A stretch of 59,639 nt of DNA from positions 1 through 59,639 of the forward strand of contig CAJXYT010000005.1 in the NCBI GenBank assembly GCA_913063505.1, written 5' to 3'. The notes under the pieces were generated by a model, which worked only from the letters and a program-made list of their open reading frames with translations, was not told the DNA's origin and made no database searches. Position numbers and translations under genes: made by a program. This document shows positions 50,520 through 59,073 of the stretch, piece after piece. Numbering within the stretch: position 1 is the first letter of the stretch; every line of letters begins with the position of its first letter. This stretch comes from an uncultured Gammaproteobacteria bacterium (GTDB lineage Bacteria; Pseudomonadota; Gammaproteobacteria; Steroidobacterales; Woeseiaceae).

Positions 50520-50533
50520 CACAATCGATTGTG
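50520..50533. promoter_or_regulatory. candidate LacI-family-like operator
   Basis: Perfect 14-bp palindrome CACAATCGATTGTG with CG centre, 38 bp upstream of SBP ATG. Confidence 0.5.
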
Positions 50534-50571
50534 GCGTAAGCATCCGATTATTTTTGGAGGGACTGCAAAAA

Positions 50572-51564
50572 ATGAATTTTCGCAAATTAACAATAACCTT
50601 AACGAGTCTTGCCGTTGGAATAGTCAGCTCTGCTGGCGCTATGGCTGCAGATACTGAACTTGGTGTTGTTGTCAAAATCGGTGGCATCCCATGGTTTAAT
50701 GCTATGGAAGCGGGTATTGCCGAACGCGCTAAGGAATTAGGAGTTAAAGCCTTTATGATCGGCCCTACCAGCGCCGACCCTGCTTTACAGGTGCGTGCTA
50801 TTGAGGATTTGATTGCACGTGGCGTAACGGCTATCGGCGTTGTGCCAAACGATGCTGAGGCCTTGGAACCAGTGCTGGCCAAAGCGCGGAGCAAGGGCAT
50901 CAAGGTTATTACCCACGAAAGTCCTGATCAGAAGAATATCGACTGGAACTTTGAATTGGCTTCAGCGAAAGGGTTTGGCGAAGCGCATGCCAAGCTCCTT
51001 GCGGAGAAGTGTGGCGGCATAGGTGAATATGCTGTTTTTGTTGGGTCGCTAACCGTTCCATTGCACAATGCATGGGCCGATGCCGCGATTGCCTACTTGG
51101 AGAAAAATTACCCGGGTATGAAGCTCGTCAGCGAACGTTATGGTGTCGCAGAAAATGTTGATGACAGTCGCAAAACGGCTCTTGATCTTATGTCTGCACA
51201 TCCAAATTTGAATGGCTTCCTAGGTTTTGGTAGCCAAGGTCCAATCGGTGCAGGACGCGCAATTCAAGAACGCCGCAAAGCTGGCAAAATTCATGTTCTT
51301 GGTCCACTTTCACCAGGGCAGGGCATGAGGCTTATTAAGGCTGGTGTTATTTCCGGTGGATTCATGTGGAATCCTAAAGAAGCAGGTAGGGTTTTTGTGA
51401 CCCTTGCCGATATGGTTGTTCAAGGCAAAGACGTGACAGCGGGCATGGATATTCCAGGTCTGGGTGTCGTAAATCCTGACTTCAGAACACGCAATATCAT
51501 TGCCAATCAAATGGTTACAATCAACGAAGATACCGTTGATGAACTAGCGGCAATGGGTCTCTAA
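50572..51564 (+). CDS. sugar ABC transporter substrate-binding protein (RhaS/LsrB-like periplasmic binding protein)
   Basis: Signal peptide; WFNAMEAGIAERAKELG, QVRAIEDLIARGVTAIGVVPND. Confidence 0.85.
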   Translation: MNFRKLTITLTSLAVGIVSSAGAMAADTELGVVVKIGGIPWFNAMEAGIAERAKELGVKAFMIGPTSADPALQVRAIEDLIARGVTAIGVVPNDAEALEPVLAKARSKGIKVITHESPDQKNIDWNFELASAKGFGEAHAKLLAEKCGGIGEYAVFVGSLTVPLHNAWADAAIAYLEKNYPGMKLVSERYGVAENVDDSRKTALDLMSAHPNLNGFLGFGSQGPIGAGRAIQERRKAGKIHVLGPLSPGQGMRLIKAGVISGGFMWNPKEAGRVFVTLADMVVQGKDVTAGMDIPGLGVVNPDFRTRNIIANQMVTINEDTVDELAAMGL

Positions 51565-51578
51565 ATTATTACTTACGG

Positions 51579-51615
51579 ATATTCTGGGATGGGTGCCCTC
51601 CCGGAATATTTTTTC
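51579..51615 (+). terminator. intra-operonic terminator/attenuator between SBP and ATPase genes
   Basis: ATATTCTGGGA - TGGGTGCCC - TCCCGGAATAT followed by T run. Confidence 0.7.
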
Positions 51616-51692
51616 TAAACAAAGCCTTAGCATTGCAAGATAGACTCCTAATGCTTGACAGTACCCTCTCTGCTGAATCGAGAAGTGACAAT

Positions 51693-53189
51693 ATGATTCC
51701 CGTGATTCAATTGAGCAATATCTCAAAAACATTTGGCGGGGTACGCGCCCTTATTAATATAGATTTCGAGGTGATGCCAGGTGAGGTGCATTGCCTAGCC
51801 GGTGAAAATGGCTGTGGAAAAAGTACCTTAATCAAAATCATCTCTGGGGTATACACCCCCGACCCAGGCGCAAATTTTACTTTAATGGGGCAAGAGCACA
51901 AAACCTTGAGCCCCGCTCAGGCGCGCCGTATCGGCGTTGGCGTAATCTGGCAAGATCATGCGTTGTTTCCCGAAATGAGCGTCGCTGAAAACATTGCCAT
52001 TGAGAGTTTCGTTGGCTTGAAATCTAAGCTTGTGCGGCACAAAAATATCAAAGACGTTGCACAAAAGGTCTGCGAACGCCTTGGCGTTAGTTTTGATCTG
52101 GATGCACAAGTCAAAACCCTGCCGATCGCCCAAAAACAGCTCATAGCCATTTGCAGAGTGCTCGTCAGTGATGCCCGGATTGTTTTTATGGACGAGCCCA
52201 CGGCATCACTCACTCAATCAGAAACAAAGCATCTTTTAGATGTCGTGCGGACATTGACAGCCGAAAATGTTGCCGTGGTTTTTGTCAGCCACCGCCTTGC
52301 AGAGGTGTTGGAAATTGCCGACAGAGTAACCGTTTTACGCGATGGTAAAAAAGTCGGTGTCTATGATGCCAGCGAAATGACCTTAGCAAAATTGACCGAA
52401 AAAATGACTGGATTGACCATCAATCCGGCTGTCGTTGGTCAAAACCTAACCAAAAACGAAACCGTTCTTGAGGTGAAGCAGATTTCCCGAACCGGCGAAT
52501 ATAAGGATATTTCCTTTTCAATCGCCCGGGGGGAAGTGGTCGGAATCACGGGTCTGCTGGGCGCCGGGAGAACCGAACTCGCCTTGAGCTTGTTCGGCAT
52601 GACAAGACCTGAACAGGGTCAAATTTATTTGGACGGTAAAGCAGTAAAGTTCAAATCCAACCTAGAGGCCATATCGTCTGGGGTTGCCTATGTTTCAGAA
52701 GACCGCCTGTCATTGGGGCTTATTCAGGACCAATCAATAGAAAATAACCTAATATCGACCGTGCTAGACAAAACTATTGTGTGCGGCGGGTTGTTATCCT
52801 TCAAGAAGAAAAAAGCAATCGTTGGCCATTGGATAAAAGAACTAAGCGTTAAATTAGGCAGCACGAGCGATGCTATTTCAACCCTGTCTGGAGGGAACCA
52901 ACAAAAAGTTGCCATTGCCAAGTGGTTAGCTACAAAACCAAAACTTCTGATACTCGACGCCCCTACGGTGGGTGTCGATATTGGCGCGCGTGAGGGGATT
53001 TTTAAGATTGTGCGAGACCTTGCCAGCAAAGGCCTCTCGATTTTACTTATTTCTGATGAGGTGTCAGAGGTCTACTTCAATTCCAATAGAGTTTTGCACA
53101 TGTCTAATGGGTGCATACAAAAAGAATACGTTCCAGCTCGGTGTAATATTTCAGAATTGGAGGATGCCATATATGGAAAAAATATTTAA
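51693..53189 (+). CDS. sugar ABC transporter ATPase, tandem NBD (RbsA/XylG-like)
   Basis: GENGCGKSTLIKIISGVYTPD, degenerate second NBD GLLGAGRTELALSLFG, LSGGNQQKVAIAKWLA. Confidence 0.93.
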   Translation: MIPVIQLSNISKTFGGVRALINIDFEVMPGEVHCLAGENGCGKSTLIKIISGVYTPDPGANFTLMGQEHKTLSPAQARRIGVGVIWQDHALFPEMSVAENIAIESFVGLKSKLVRHKNIKDVAQKVCERLGVSFDLDAQVKTLPIAQKQLIAICRVLVSDARIVFMDEPTASLTQSETKHLLDVVRTLTAENVAVVFVSHRLAEVLEIADRVTVLRDGKKVGVYDASEMTLAKLTEKMTGLTINPAVVGQNLTKNETVLEVKQISRTGEYKDISFSIARGEVVGITGLLGAGRTELALSLFGMTRPEQGQIYLDGKAVKFKSNLEAISSGVAYVSEDRLSLGLIQDQSIENNLISTVLDKTIVCGGLLSFKKKKAIVGHWIKELSVKLGSTSDAISTLSGGNQQKVAIAKWLATKPKLLILDAPTVGVDIGAREGIFKIVRDLASKGLSILLISDEVSEVYFNSNRVLHMSNGCIQKEYVPARCNISELEDAIYGKNI

Positions 53190-54171
53190 AACGCATCCGA
53201 TCGAAGCCTGGCTTCTCATTATTATTATTGCGACTTCCGCAGTGCTGTCCATGCTGTCCGTGCAATATTTCACACTCGTGAATGCCTTTGATCTGCTTAA
53301 TTCGATATCCATCAACGTTATCTTTGCTGTCGGGCTTCTTGTGGTCCTAATTTCGGGCGGAATTGATATCTCTTTCGCCGTCGCCGCGTCGGTCATTCAG
53401 TATGTCGCTTTTTACGTTCTAAGCTATCTCGGTGGTGGAAATTGGTTCATTGGAATTATTGTCGCGGGTGGATTGGGCGTAATACTTGGTGCGATTAATG
53501 CGGGTTTAATCCATTATTTTCGGATTATTTCAATTGTCGTAACCATTGCAACCTTCAACATATTTTTTGGATTGCTGATGTTCCTCACCAAGGGCGTATA
53601 TTTATATGACCTTCCCGACTGGTGGGCGAACCGGGTTATCATTTTTGAACACGAGATGGCAAATGGCACCTGGGCGGAGCTGACCCTACCAGCAGTTATC
53701 ATGTTTGGCGCGATTTCAGCAACATGGTTTTTAATCACATACACATCAATCGGGCGTCAAATTTACGCTTTTGGCGACAACCCCGAAGGTGCACGCCGAA
53801 TTGGCATTAATGTTGTTGCGGTTCAGTTTATCGCTTATGGCTGGATGGGCATGATGGCTGGGATTGGTGGCTTAATGCAGGCGCACTTTATGCAAGAGAT
53901 TGTACCCAATGCTTTGATTGGCCGAGAATTGGACGTTCTGGCGGCTGTGGTGCTTGGAGGGGCGACGCTTGGTGGTGGACGAGGCACCGTCATGGGTTGT
54001 GTGCTGGGCGTCTTGTTGATGGCGATCATTCAAAATGGTTTAAATTTACTTGGGGTCACCCCTTTCGCTTTTAAGGCAATCGTTGGGGTAATCATTTTAC
54101 TGGCAATCACACTATCGAACGTTTCATTTGTTGAGTTACGGGCGTATCTGCGCATGAAGAGGGGCCAGTGA
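53173..54171 (+). CDS. sugar ABC transporter permease 1 (RbsC-like)
   Basis: Multi-TM; VVLISGGIDISFAVAASV, AAVVLGGATLGGGRGTVMGCVLG. Confidence 0.9.
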   Translation: MEKIFKTHPIEAWLLIIIIATSAVLSMLSVQYFTLVNAFDLLNSISINVIFAVGLLVVLISGGIDISFAVAASVIQYVAFYVLSYLGGGNWFIGIIVAGGLGVILGAINAGLIHYFRIISIVVTIATFNIFFGLLMFLTKGVYLYDLPDWWANRVIIFEHEMANGTWAELTLPAVIMFGAISATWFLITYTSIGRQIYAFGDNPEGARRIGINVVAVQFIAYGWMGMMAGIGGLMQAHFMQEIVPNALIGRELDVLAAVVLGGATLGGGRGTVMGCVLGVLLMAIIQNGLNLLGVTPFAFKAIVGVIILLAITLSNVSFVELRAYLRMKRGQ

Positions 54172-54172
54172 C

Positions 54173-55162
54173 ATGACAAAAACGAACCGTAAAAAAATCA
54201 AACGCTATATGGAAGGTGAGGTCGCAGGTTTATCGATATTTCTTATTGTTATTGTTATCGCGTTTAGTCTGGCCTCCCCTAAATTTTTAACAGGAGCAAA
54301 CCTGTCATCAATGGCCATCCAGCTTCCTGAATTGGGTTTATTGACGTTAGCAATGTTGATTCCAATCCTGTCGGGAGGGCTAAATTTATCGATTACATAT
54401 ACTGCAAACATGTCGGGATTGGCCCTAGCATGGACACTTCAAGCGTTCGGCGGACCCGAAGCCGGGGTAGAAGCCTTTATCTTAGGCTGTGTCTTGGCTT
54501 TTTCCGTCGGTGCTTTGAGCGGCTTTGTGATCGGATTTGTCGTTGCCTATACTAAGGCCCACCCTATTTTAGTTTCCTTATCGATGATGATTCTTATGCG
54601 TGGCATTGGCGAATTTATGAGCCATGGAAAAGACATTACCGGGTTCCCCCAATTTGTACAAAACATTGGCCAAGGAGAAATTGGGGGGATTCCAATACCG
54701 TTGTTGGTATTTATAGCTTGCGCGATCGTCTGGCATATTATCTTGTCTCGAACCCGTCAGGGTTTCGGCACATACATGCTGGGATCTAATATCATGGCAA
54801 CGGCATATTCTGGTATTTCCACCAAACGGAATCTGATCATTCTCTACACCCTTTCAGGCCTTATGTGTTCCGTTGCGGGCATTATTATGCTTTCACGATT
54901 TAATTCGGTTCGTGTCGGGCATGGCGAGTCATTTCTTTTGATAACAGTGCTTGCCTGCTTCCTTGGAGCCGTAAACCCCTTTGGTGGGTTTGGTCGTGTT
55001 GTGCCGGTTGTTTTGGCGTTAATAATTCTTCAGGTTCTGACATCAGGGTTAAATATTCTTGGTTCCAACCAACACCTATCGACGGCGTTATGGGGCATCT
55101 TTCTGATCGCCGTAATGGTTCTGCGATGGGCTTGGTGGCGATTTTCAATAAAAATAAAATGA
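54173..55162 (+). CDS. sugar ABC transporter permease 2 (RbsC-like)
   Basis: Multi-TM; IPILSGGLNLSITYTANMSG; adjacent to permease 1. Confidence 0.9.
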   Translation: MTKTNRKKIKRYMEGEVAGLSIFLIVIVIAFSLASPKFLTGANLSSMAIQLPELGLLTLAMLIPILSGGLNLSITYTANMSGLALAWTLQAFGGPEAGVEAFILGCVLAFSVGALSGFVIGFVVAYTKAHPILVSLSMMILMRGIGEFMSHGKDITGFPQFVQNIGQGEIGGIPIPLLVFIACAIVWHIILSRTRQGFGTYMLGSNIMATAYSGISTKRNLIILYTLSGLMCSVAGIIMLSRFNSVRVGHGESFLLITVLACFLGAVNPFGGFGRVVPVVLALIILQVLTSGLNILGSNQHLSTALWGIFLIAVMVLRWAWWRFSIKIK

Positions 55163-55239
55163 AAATTACGGGGCGAAAGTAATACACCATGCGCCACTAC
55201 GGGGCCGAAATTTTTTGTACAAATTAAGGGATTAAAAAA

Positions 55240-56127
55240 ATGAATAAATTGGGTGTGCACGCACTTGTATGGGTTGGCGGTTGGAGTCATGGGGAGTGCG
55301 AAACTGCAGTTTCAAAATCGGCAGAACTGGGTTTTGACTATATCGAAATACCGGCCCTTGACCCCGCATCGGTCGACACAAAGCATACGCTTATGCAGCT
55401 GGAAAAATACGGAATTGGCGCAACGGTTTCTTTAGGGTTGCCCTTAGATTGCGATATTTCGAGCGAAGACCCAGAGGTCGTTGCCCGAGGTGAGGCCATG
55501 CTCAATGATGCGCTCCGACTGACCGGTGAAATTGGTGCGACACATATGTGCGGTATTTTGTATTCTGGATTTGCCAAGTACATGCAACCCAAAACGGAAC
55601 GCGGCGTACAAAATTCGGCTGAGGTCCTTTTTCGCATTGCCGAGAAGGCAAAGCTAGAGAATATCGCCATAGCCCTTGAGGTCGTTAATCGTTATGAAAC
55701 GAACCTGCTCAATACTGGTGCAGAGGGAGTTGAGATGGTGAAGCGGATTGGATCTGAAAATGTGTATGTCCATCTAGATTCGTACCACATGAATATCGAA
55801 GAAAGCGGCCTTGGAAATGCAATTCGGGGGTGTGCAAATCATCTTGGATATTTCCACATTGGCGAATCCCACCGCGGCTATCTCGGAAGTGGCAATATTG
55901 ATTTCCAAGAAATATTTAGGGCATTAGCTGAAATTGGTTACGCAGGGCCAATTACTTTTGAATCGTTTTCTTCGGCAGTTGTGGCCCCCAAACTTTCAAA
56001 CATCTTGGGTATCTGGCGCAACCTTTGGGAAGACAGCGAAGACCTCGCCCGGCATGCTAAGACATATATGGAAGAACAGATTAAAGCCGGAAATGAGACA
56101 CACCGAGACAGCAAATTTAGAACATAA
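55240..56127 (+). CDS. ketose 3-epimerase-like (D-tagatose/D-psicose 3-epimerase family TIM barrel)
   Basis: ALEVVNRYETNLLNTGAEGVEMVKRIGSENVYVHLDSYHMNIEESGLGNAIRGC...FHIGESHRGYLGSGNIDF. Confidence 0.82.
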   Translation: MNKLGVHALVWVGGWSHGECETAVSKSAELGFDYIEIPALDPASVDTKHTLMQLEKYGIGATVSLGLPLDCDISSEDPEVVARGEAMLNDALRLTGEIGATHMCGILYSGFAKYMQPKTERGVQNSAEVLFRIAEKAKLENIAIALEVVNRYETNLLNTGAEGVEMVKRIGSENVYVHLDSYHMNIEESGLGNAIRGCANHLGYFHIGESHRGYLGSGNIDFQEIFRALAEIGYAGPITFESFSSAVVAPKLSNILGIWRNLWEDSEDLARHAKTYMEEQIKAGNETHRDSKFRT

Positions 56128-56138
56128 GGCAAAATAGA

Positions 56139-56693
56139 ATGGCAAGTTTATACAAAGGCGCATTACAAGAGTTAGGCAATGTCTTTGACGCGCTGAATGA
56201 TAGTGACGTTGATAAAGCATTGCAGATGGTGGTGGATGCCGAAAAAATTGTTGTTTTTGGCGGCGGTCGTGAGCGGCTTCAAATCATGGGATTTGCGATG
56301 CGCTTGTACCATATGGGTCTTAATGTTGCGGTCGAAGGTGACATGACGACGCCTCCTGTCGGCGACGGGGATTTGTTTATTGTCACAGTTGGTCCCGGCG
56401 AAATATCGACGGCGTGCGCCTTGCTCGGTGTTGCAAAGGCTGCGGGGGCAAAGATCCTGGTATTAACAGCCCAACCAAAGGGAAAGGCCGCGACATACGC
56501 CGATTTTGTCCTACATTTGCCCGCACAAACAATGGCAGATGACCAAGGCGACAGCGTTACATCTGTATTGCCGATGGGATCCTTGTACGAAGGAGCTCTG
56601 TTTGTGCTCTTTGAAATCATGGTTTTGAAATTGAAGGACAAGTTAAATATTAGCGCCGATGCGATGCGCGCCAATCATACAAATATGGAATAA
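56139..56693 (+). CDS. SIS-domain sugar-phosphate isomerase, 6-phospho-3-hexuloisomerase-like
   Basis: VVFGGGRERLQIMGFAMRLYHMGLNVAVEGDMTTPPVGDGDLFIVTVGPGE; 184 aa. Confidence 0.75.
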   Translation: MASLYKGALQELGNVFDALNDSDVDKALQMVVDAEKIVVFGGGRERLQIMGFAMRLYHMGLNVAVEGDMTTPPVGDGDLFIVTVGPGEISTACALLGVAKAAGAKILVLTAQPKGKAATYADFVLHLPAQTMADDQGDSVTSVLPMGSLYEGALFVLFEIMVLKLKDKLNISADAMRANHTNME

Positions 56694-56746
56694 TTTCAGT
56701 TAGCGTGGATATACGGTCCGCCTCATTTGCAATGTTGAAAAAATAA

Positions 56747-57388
56747 ATGTCGCTTAATATATTGGCACTCACCCAAAAAATCCTTGATGCGGCATCTGCT
56801 CACCAGGGAGATCGATTCATTGTCGGCATCGCAGGTGCGCCTGGGGCTGGGAAGTCGACTGTTTCAGAATTGCTTTTGCAAGCCCTGCAGGATGGCATCT
56901 CTGATGGGGATGCAGTGCTCGTACCTATGGATGGCTTTCACCTTGATAATGTTATTCTCGACGCGCGTGACCTGCGATCAAAAAAAGGGGCACCAGAAAC
57001 TTTTGACTGTGTCGGTTATATGAAAGTTCTCGAACGCATTCGCGCGAATGTGGGCGAGACTTTTTCACCATCGTTTGACAGAACGCTGGATTTAGCGCGA
57101 GCTGGCGCGATTTGTGTTGCTGCCCAACATAAAATCATTTTGACTGAAGGTAATTATCTGCTTTTGGATGAAGCGCCTTGGCGTGATGTGCGGTGTTATT
57201 TTGATTTAACAATTTGTATTGAAGCCGATATGCCAACACTGGAACGGCGGTTAATGAAACGTTGGTTAGATCACGGGTTGTCGGATACAGAGGCTCGCCA
57301 ACGTGCAGAATTAAATGACCTGCCGAATGCACGTTATGTTGTCGACCATTCTATGAGCGCAGATATCCTTTTTTTGAATGGTGATTGA
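56747..57388 (+). CDS. P-loop sugar/nucleoside kinase (FrcK/PanK-uridine kinase-like)
   Basis: GIAGAPGAGKSTVSELL, VPMDGFHLDNVILDARDLRSKKGAPETFDCVGY, TEGNYLLLDEAPW. Confidence 0.85.
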   Translation: MSLNILALTQKILDAASAHQGDRFIVGIAGAPGAGKSTVSELLLQALQDGISDGDAVLVPMDGFHLDNVILDARDLRSKKGAPETFDCVGYMKVLERIRANVGETFSPSFDRTLDLARAGAICVAAQHKIILTEGNYLLLDEAPWRDVRCYFDLTICIEADMPTLERRLMKRWLDHGLSDTEARQRAELNDLPNARYVVDHSMSADILFLNGD

Positions 57389-57597
57389 TAGAGGAGCGGG
57401 TAGCGCCCGAGCGGGCATATTTGATAGAACTAGCCGTATACTCGATTTAGCGAACCATAATATTGAAACCAGACCCCCACAGCCAAGTCATGGCGAGCAG
57501 CCTTCAGGATAATATTTAGTTTAGTGTTTGCCATGCGGTTAAGAAAACGCTAAACCATCTGGCATTAAAAGCCTCAATATTGAATGCTGCGCGCAGG

Positions 57598-58527
57598 TTA
57601 ATCTTGGGGTATCTCATGCTGCCAAGGCGGATTAGCCCCTTGGCGTGAAACAGTTATGGCAGCCGCCGTTGATGCCAAATTCAAGGCTTCTTTAATATCA
57701 TCAACGTCGATGTGGCTGATTTGAGCGCGCGACAGCTTGTTTTTACTGGCTAGCGAATGCAGCATTCCTGCCATGAAAGTGTCGCCCGCACCAATCGTAT
57801 CGGCAACCTTGACGTTTTTTGCAGGTACATCTATCTGCCCGTGAGTGCTAAACGCGCTGGCCCCGTGTTGGCCTCTTGTAACAACAACAAGCTTCACATC
57901 ACGCTCAAGCCAAGACATCGCCAAGACTTCGGGTGACAGGTTCGGTGCCATCCAGTCTAAATCTTCAAGGCTGACTTTTATAATATCGGAATAATCAATC
58001 ATCCGTTCAAGACGTTCAAGATGAAGCGTTGCATCGGTGATTTGGCTGGGACGAATATTTGGGTCTAGTGAAATAATTCTGTATGGACCTTCTTGTTTGG
58101 CAAGGTTTTCATAGGTTGATGCGGCGGGTTCATGGATCAGCGAAATTGAACCAAAATGTAAGGCGCTAATGTCATCTTGCAATTCAGGAATATTGTGGTT
58201 TTGAATCATCCTGCCTGCAGAATTTTCATCTAGAAAAATGTATTCTGGATCTGGCCCATCAAGTTTGACAAACGCAACCGTAGAGGGTCTATCTGAAAAG
58301 ACAGAATAGAGGCTGCTTACGGAACATTCTTGAAGTCCTTCTTGAATAGATTGGCCAAAAAAATCGGTCGAAATGCCCCCCAGAAAACCAACGCTGTCCC
58401 CCAGCCGTGCTAAGGCTATGCACGTATTGTAAATGGACCCTCCGTTACAGGGAAAATACGTAGTTTGCCCATTCGAACCCTCTAAGGGCAACAGGTCAAT
58501 CAAGGCTTCGCCACAACAAAGAATCAT
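57598..58527 (-). CDS. PfkB-family carbohydrate kinase (fructokinase-like)
   Basis: CGEALIDLLP, GGSIYNTCIALARLGDSVGFLGGIS, DTIGAGDTFMAGMLHSL. Confidence 0.9.
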   Translation of the reverse strand: MILCCGEALIDLLPLEGSNGQTTYFPCNGGSIYNTCIALARLGDSVGFLGGISTDFFGQSIQEGLQECSVSSLYSVFSDRPSTVAFVKLDGPDPEYIFLDENSAGRMIQNHNIPELQDDISALHFGSISLIHEPAASTYENLAKQEGPYRIISLDPNIRPSQITDATLHLERLERMIDYSDIIKVSLEDLDWMAPNLSPEVLAMSWLERDVKLVVVTRGQHGASAFSTHGQIDVPAKNVKVADTIGAGDTFMAGMLHSLASKNKLSRAQISHIDVDDIKEALNLASTAAAITVSRQGANPPWQHEIPQD

Positions 58528-58902
58528 TTAAATCATTCCAAATATAGATCACGGGAAAGCTATACAATACTCGACTTAACAGGGTATGGCATCGTTTTTA
58601 GCGGCTCAAAAGGGACCAGCAGGGAGATAGCCATTGGGTGCTGTTTCACCTAATCTTCTGGGGTGGGTTACCAGACAATGAGATAGGTCGCGAGAATACA
58701 AATTCTAAGATTGCATTCTTATAATTTTAGGCGAAAATTGTTAGACTTAAGTGCCCACCAGCCAAGCTCAAGAACTTCTGAAAAGCCTATAAATTGAAAA
58801 TAATAAAGAAACTAAAATTCTTTAAATGTCGTTAATTGTCTATAAAACACAGTAAACAACGTTAAAACACTCGGCTGGTTGTTTCTCCACGTATCTCTTT
58901 TC

Positions 58903-58931
58903 GTGACATCCTTAAGTGGCTTTATTATAAT
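58903..58931 (+). promoter_or_regulatory. putative sigma70 promoter of gltB
   Basis: GTGACA - 17 bp - TATAAT. Confidence 0.6.
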
Positions 58932-59073
58932 CCCGCTCCTTTTTGCTTTTAGAGGAAGTGCGTTTTCGCGCTGAGGGGCCGTGAATGTGTGCTCCTCTGG
59001 ACGCTAACTATTGGCAGTCCAGTTCATTCAATTATCTATTTAAGTAAACCACTGTCAACTTGGTGTATTTTGT

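Noticed and set aside
57520-57554. Imperfect dyad TTTAGTGTTT/AAACGCTAAA between the two convergent kinase genes
   Set aside because: One mismatch, no U tract, ordinary for a convergent intergenic region; not enough to call a terminator or operator.
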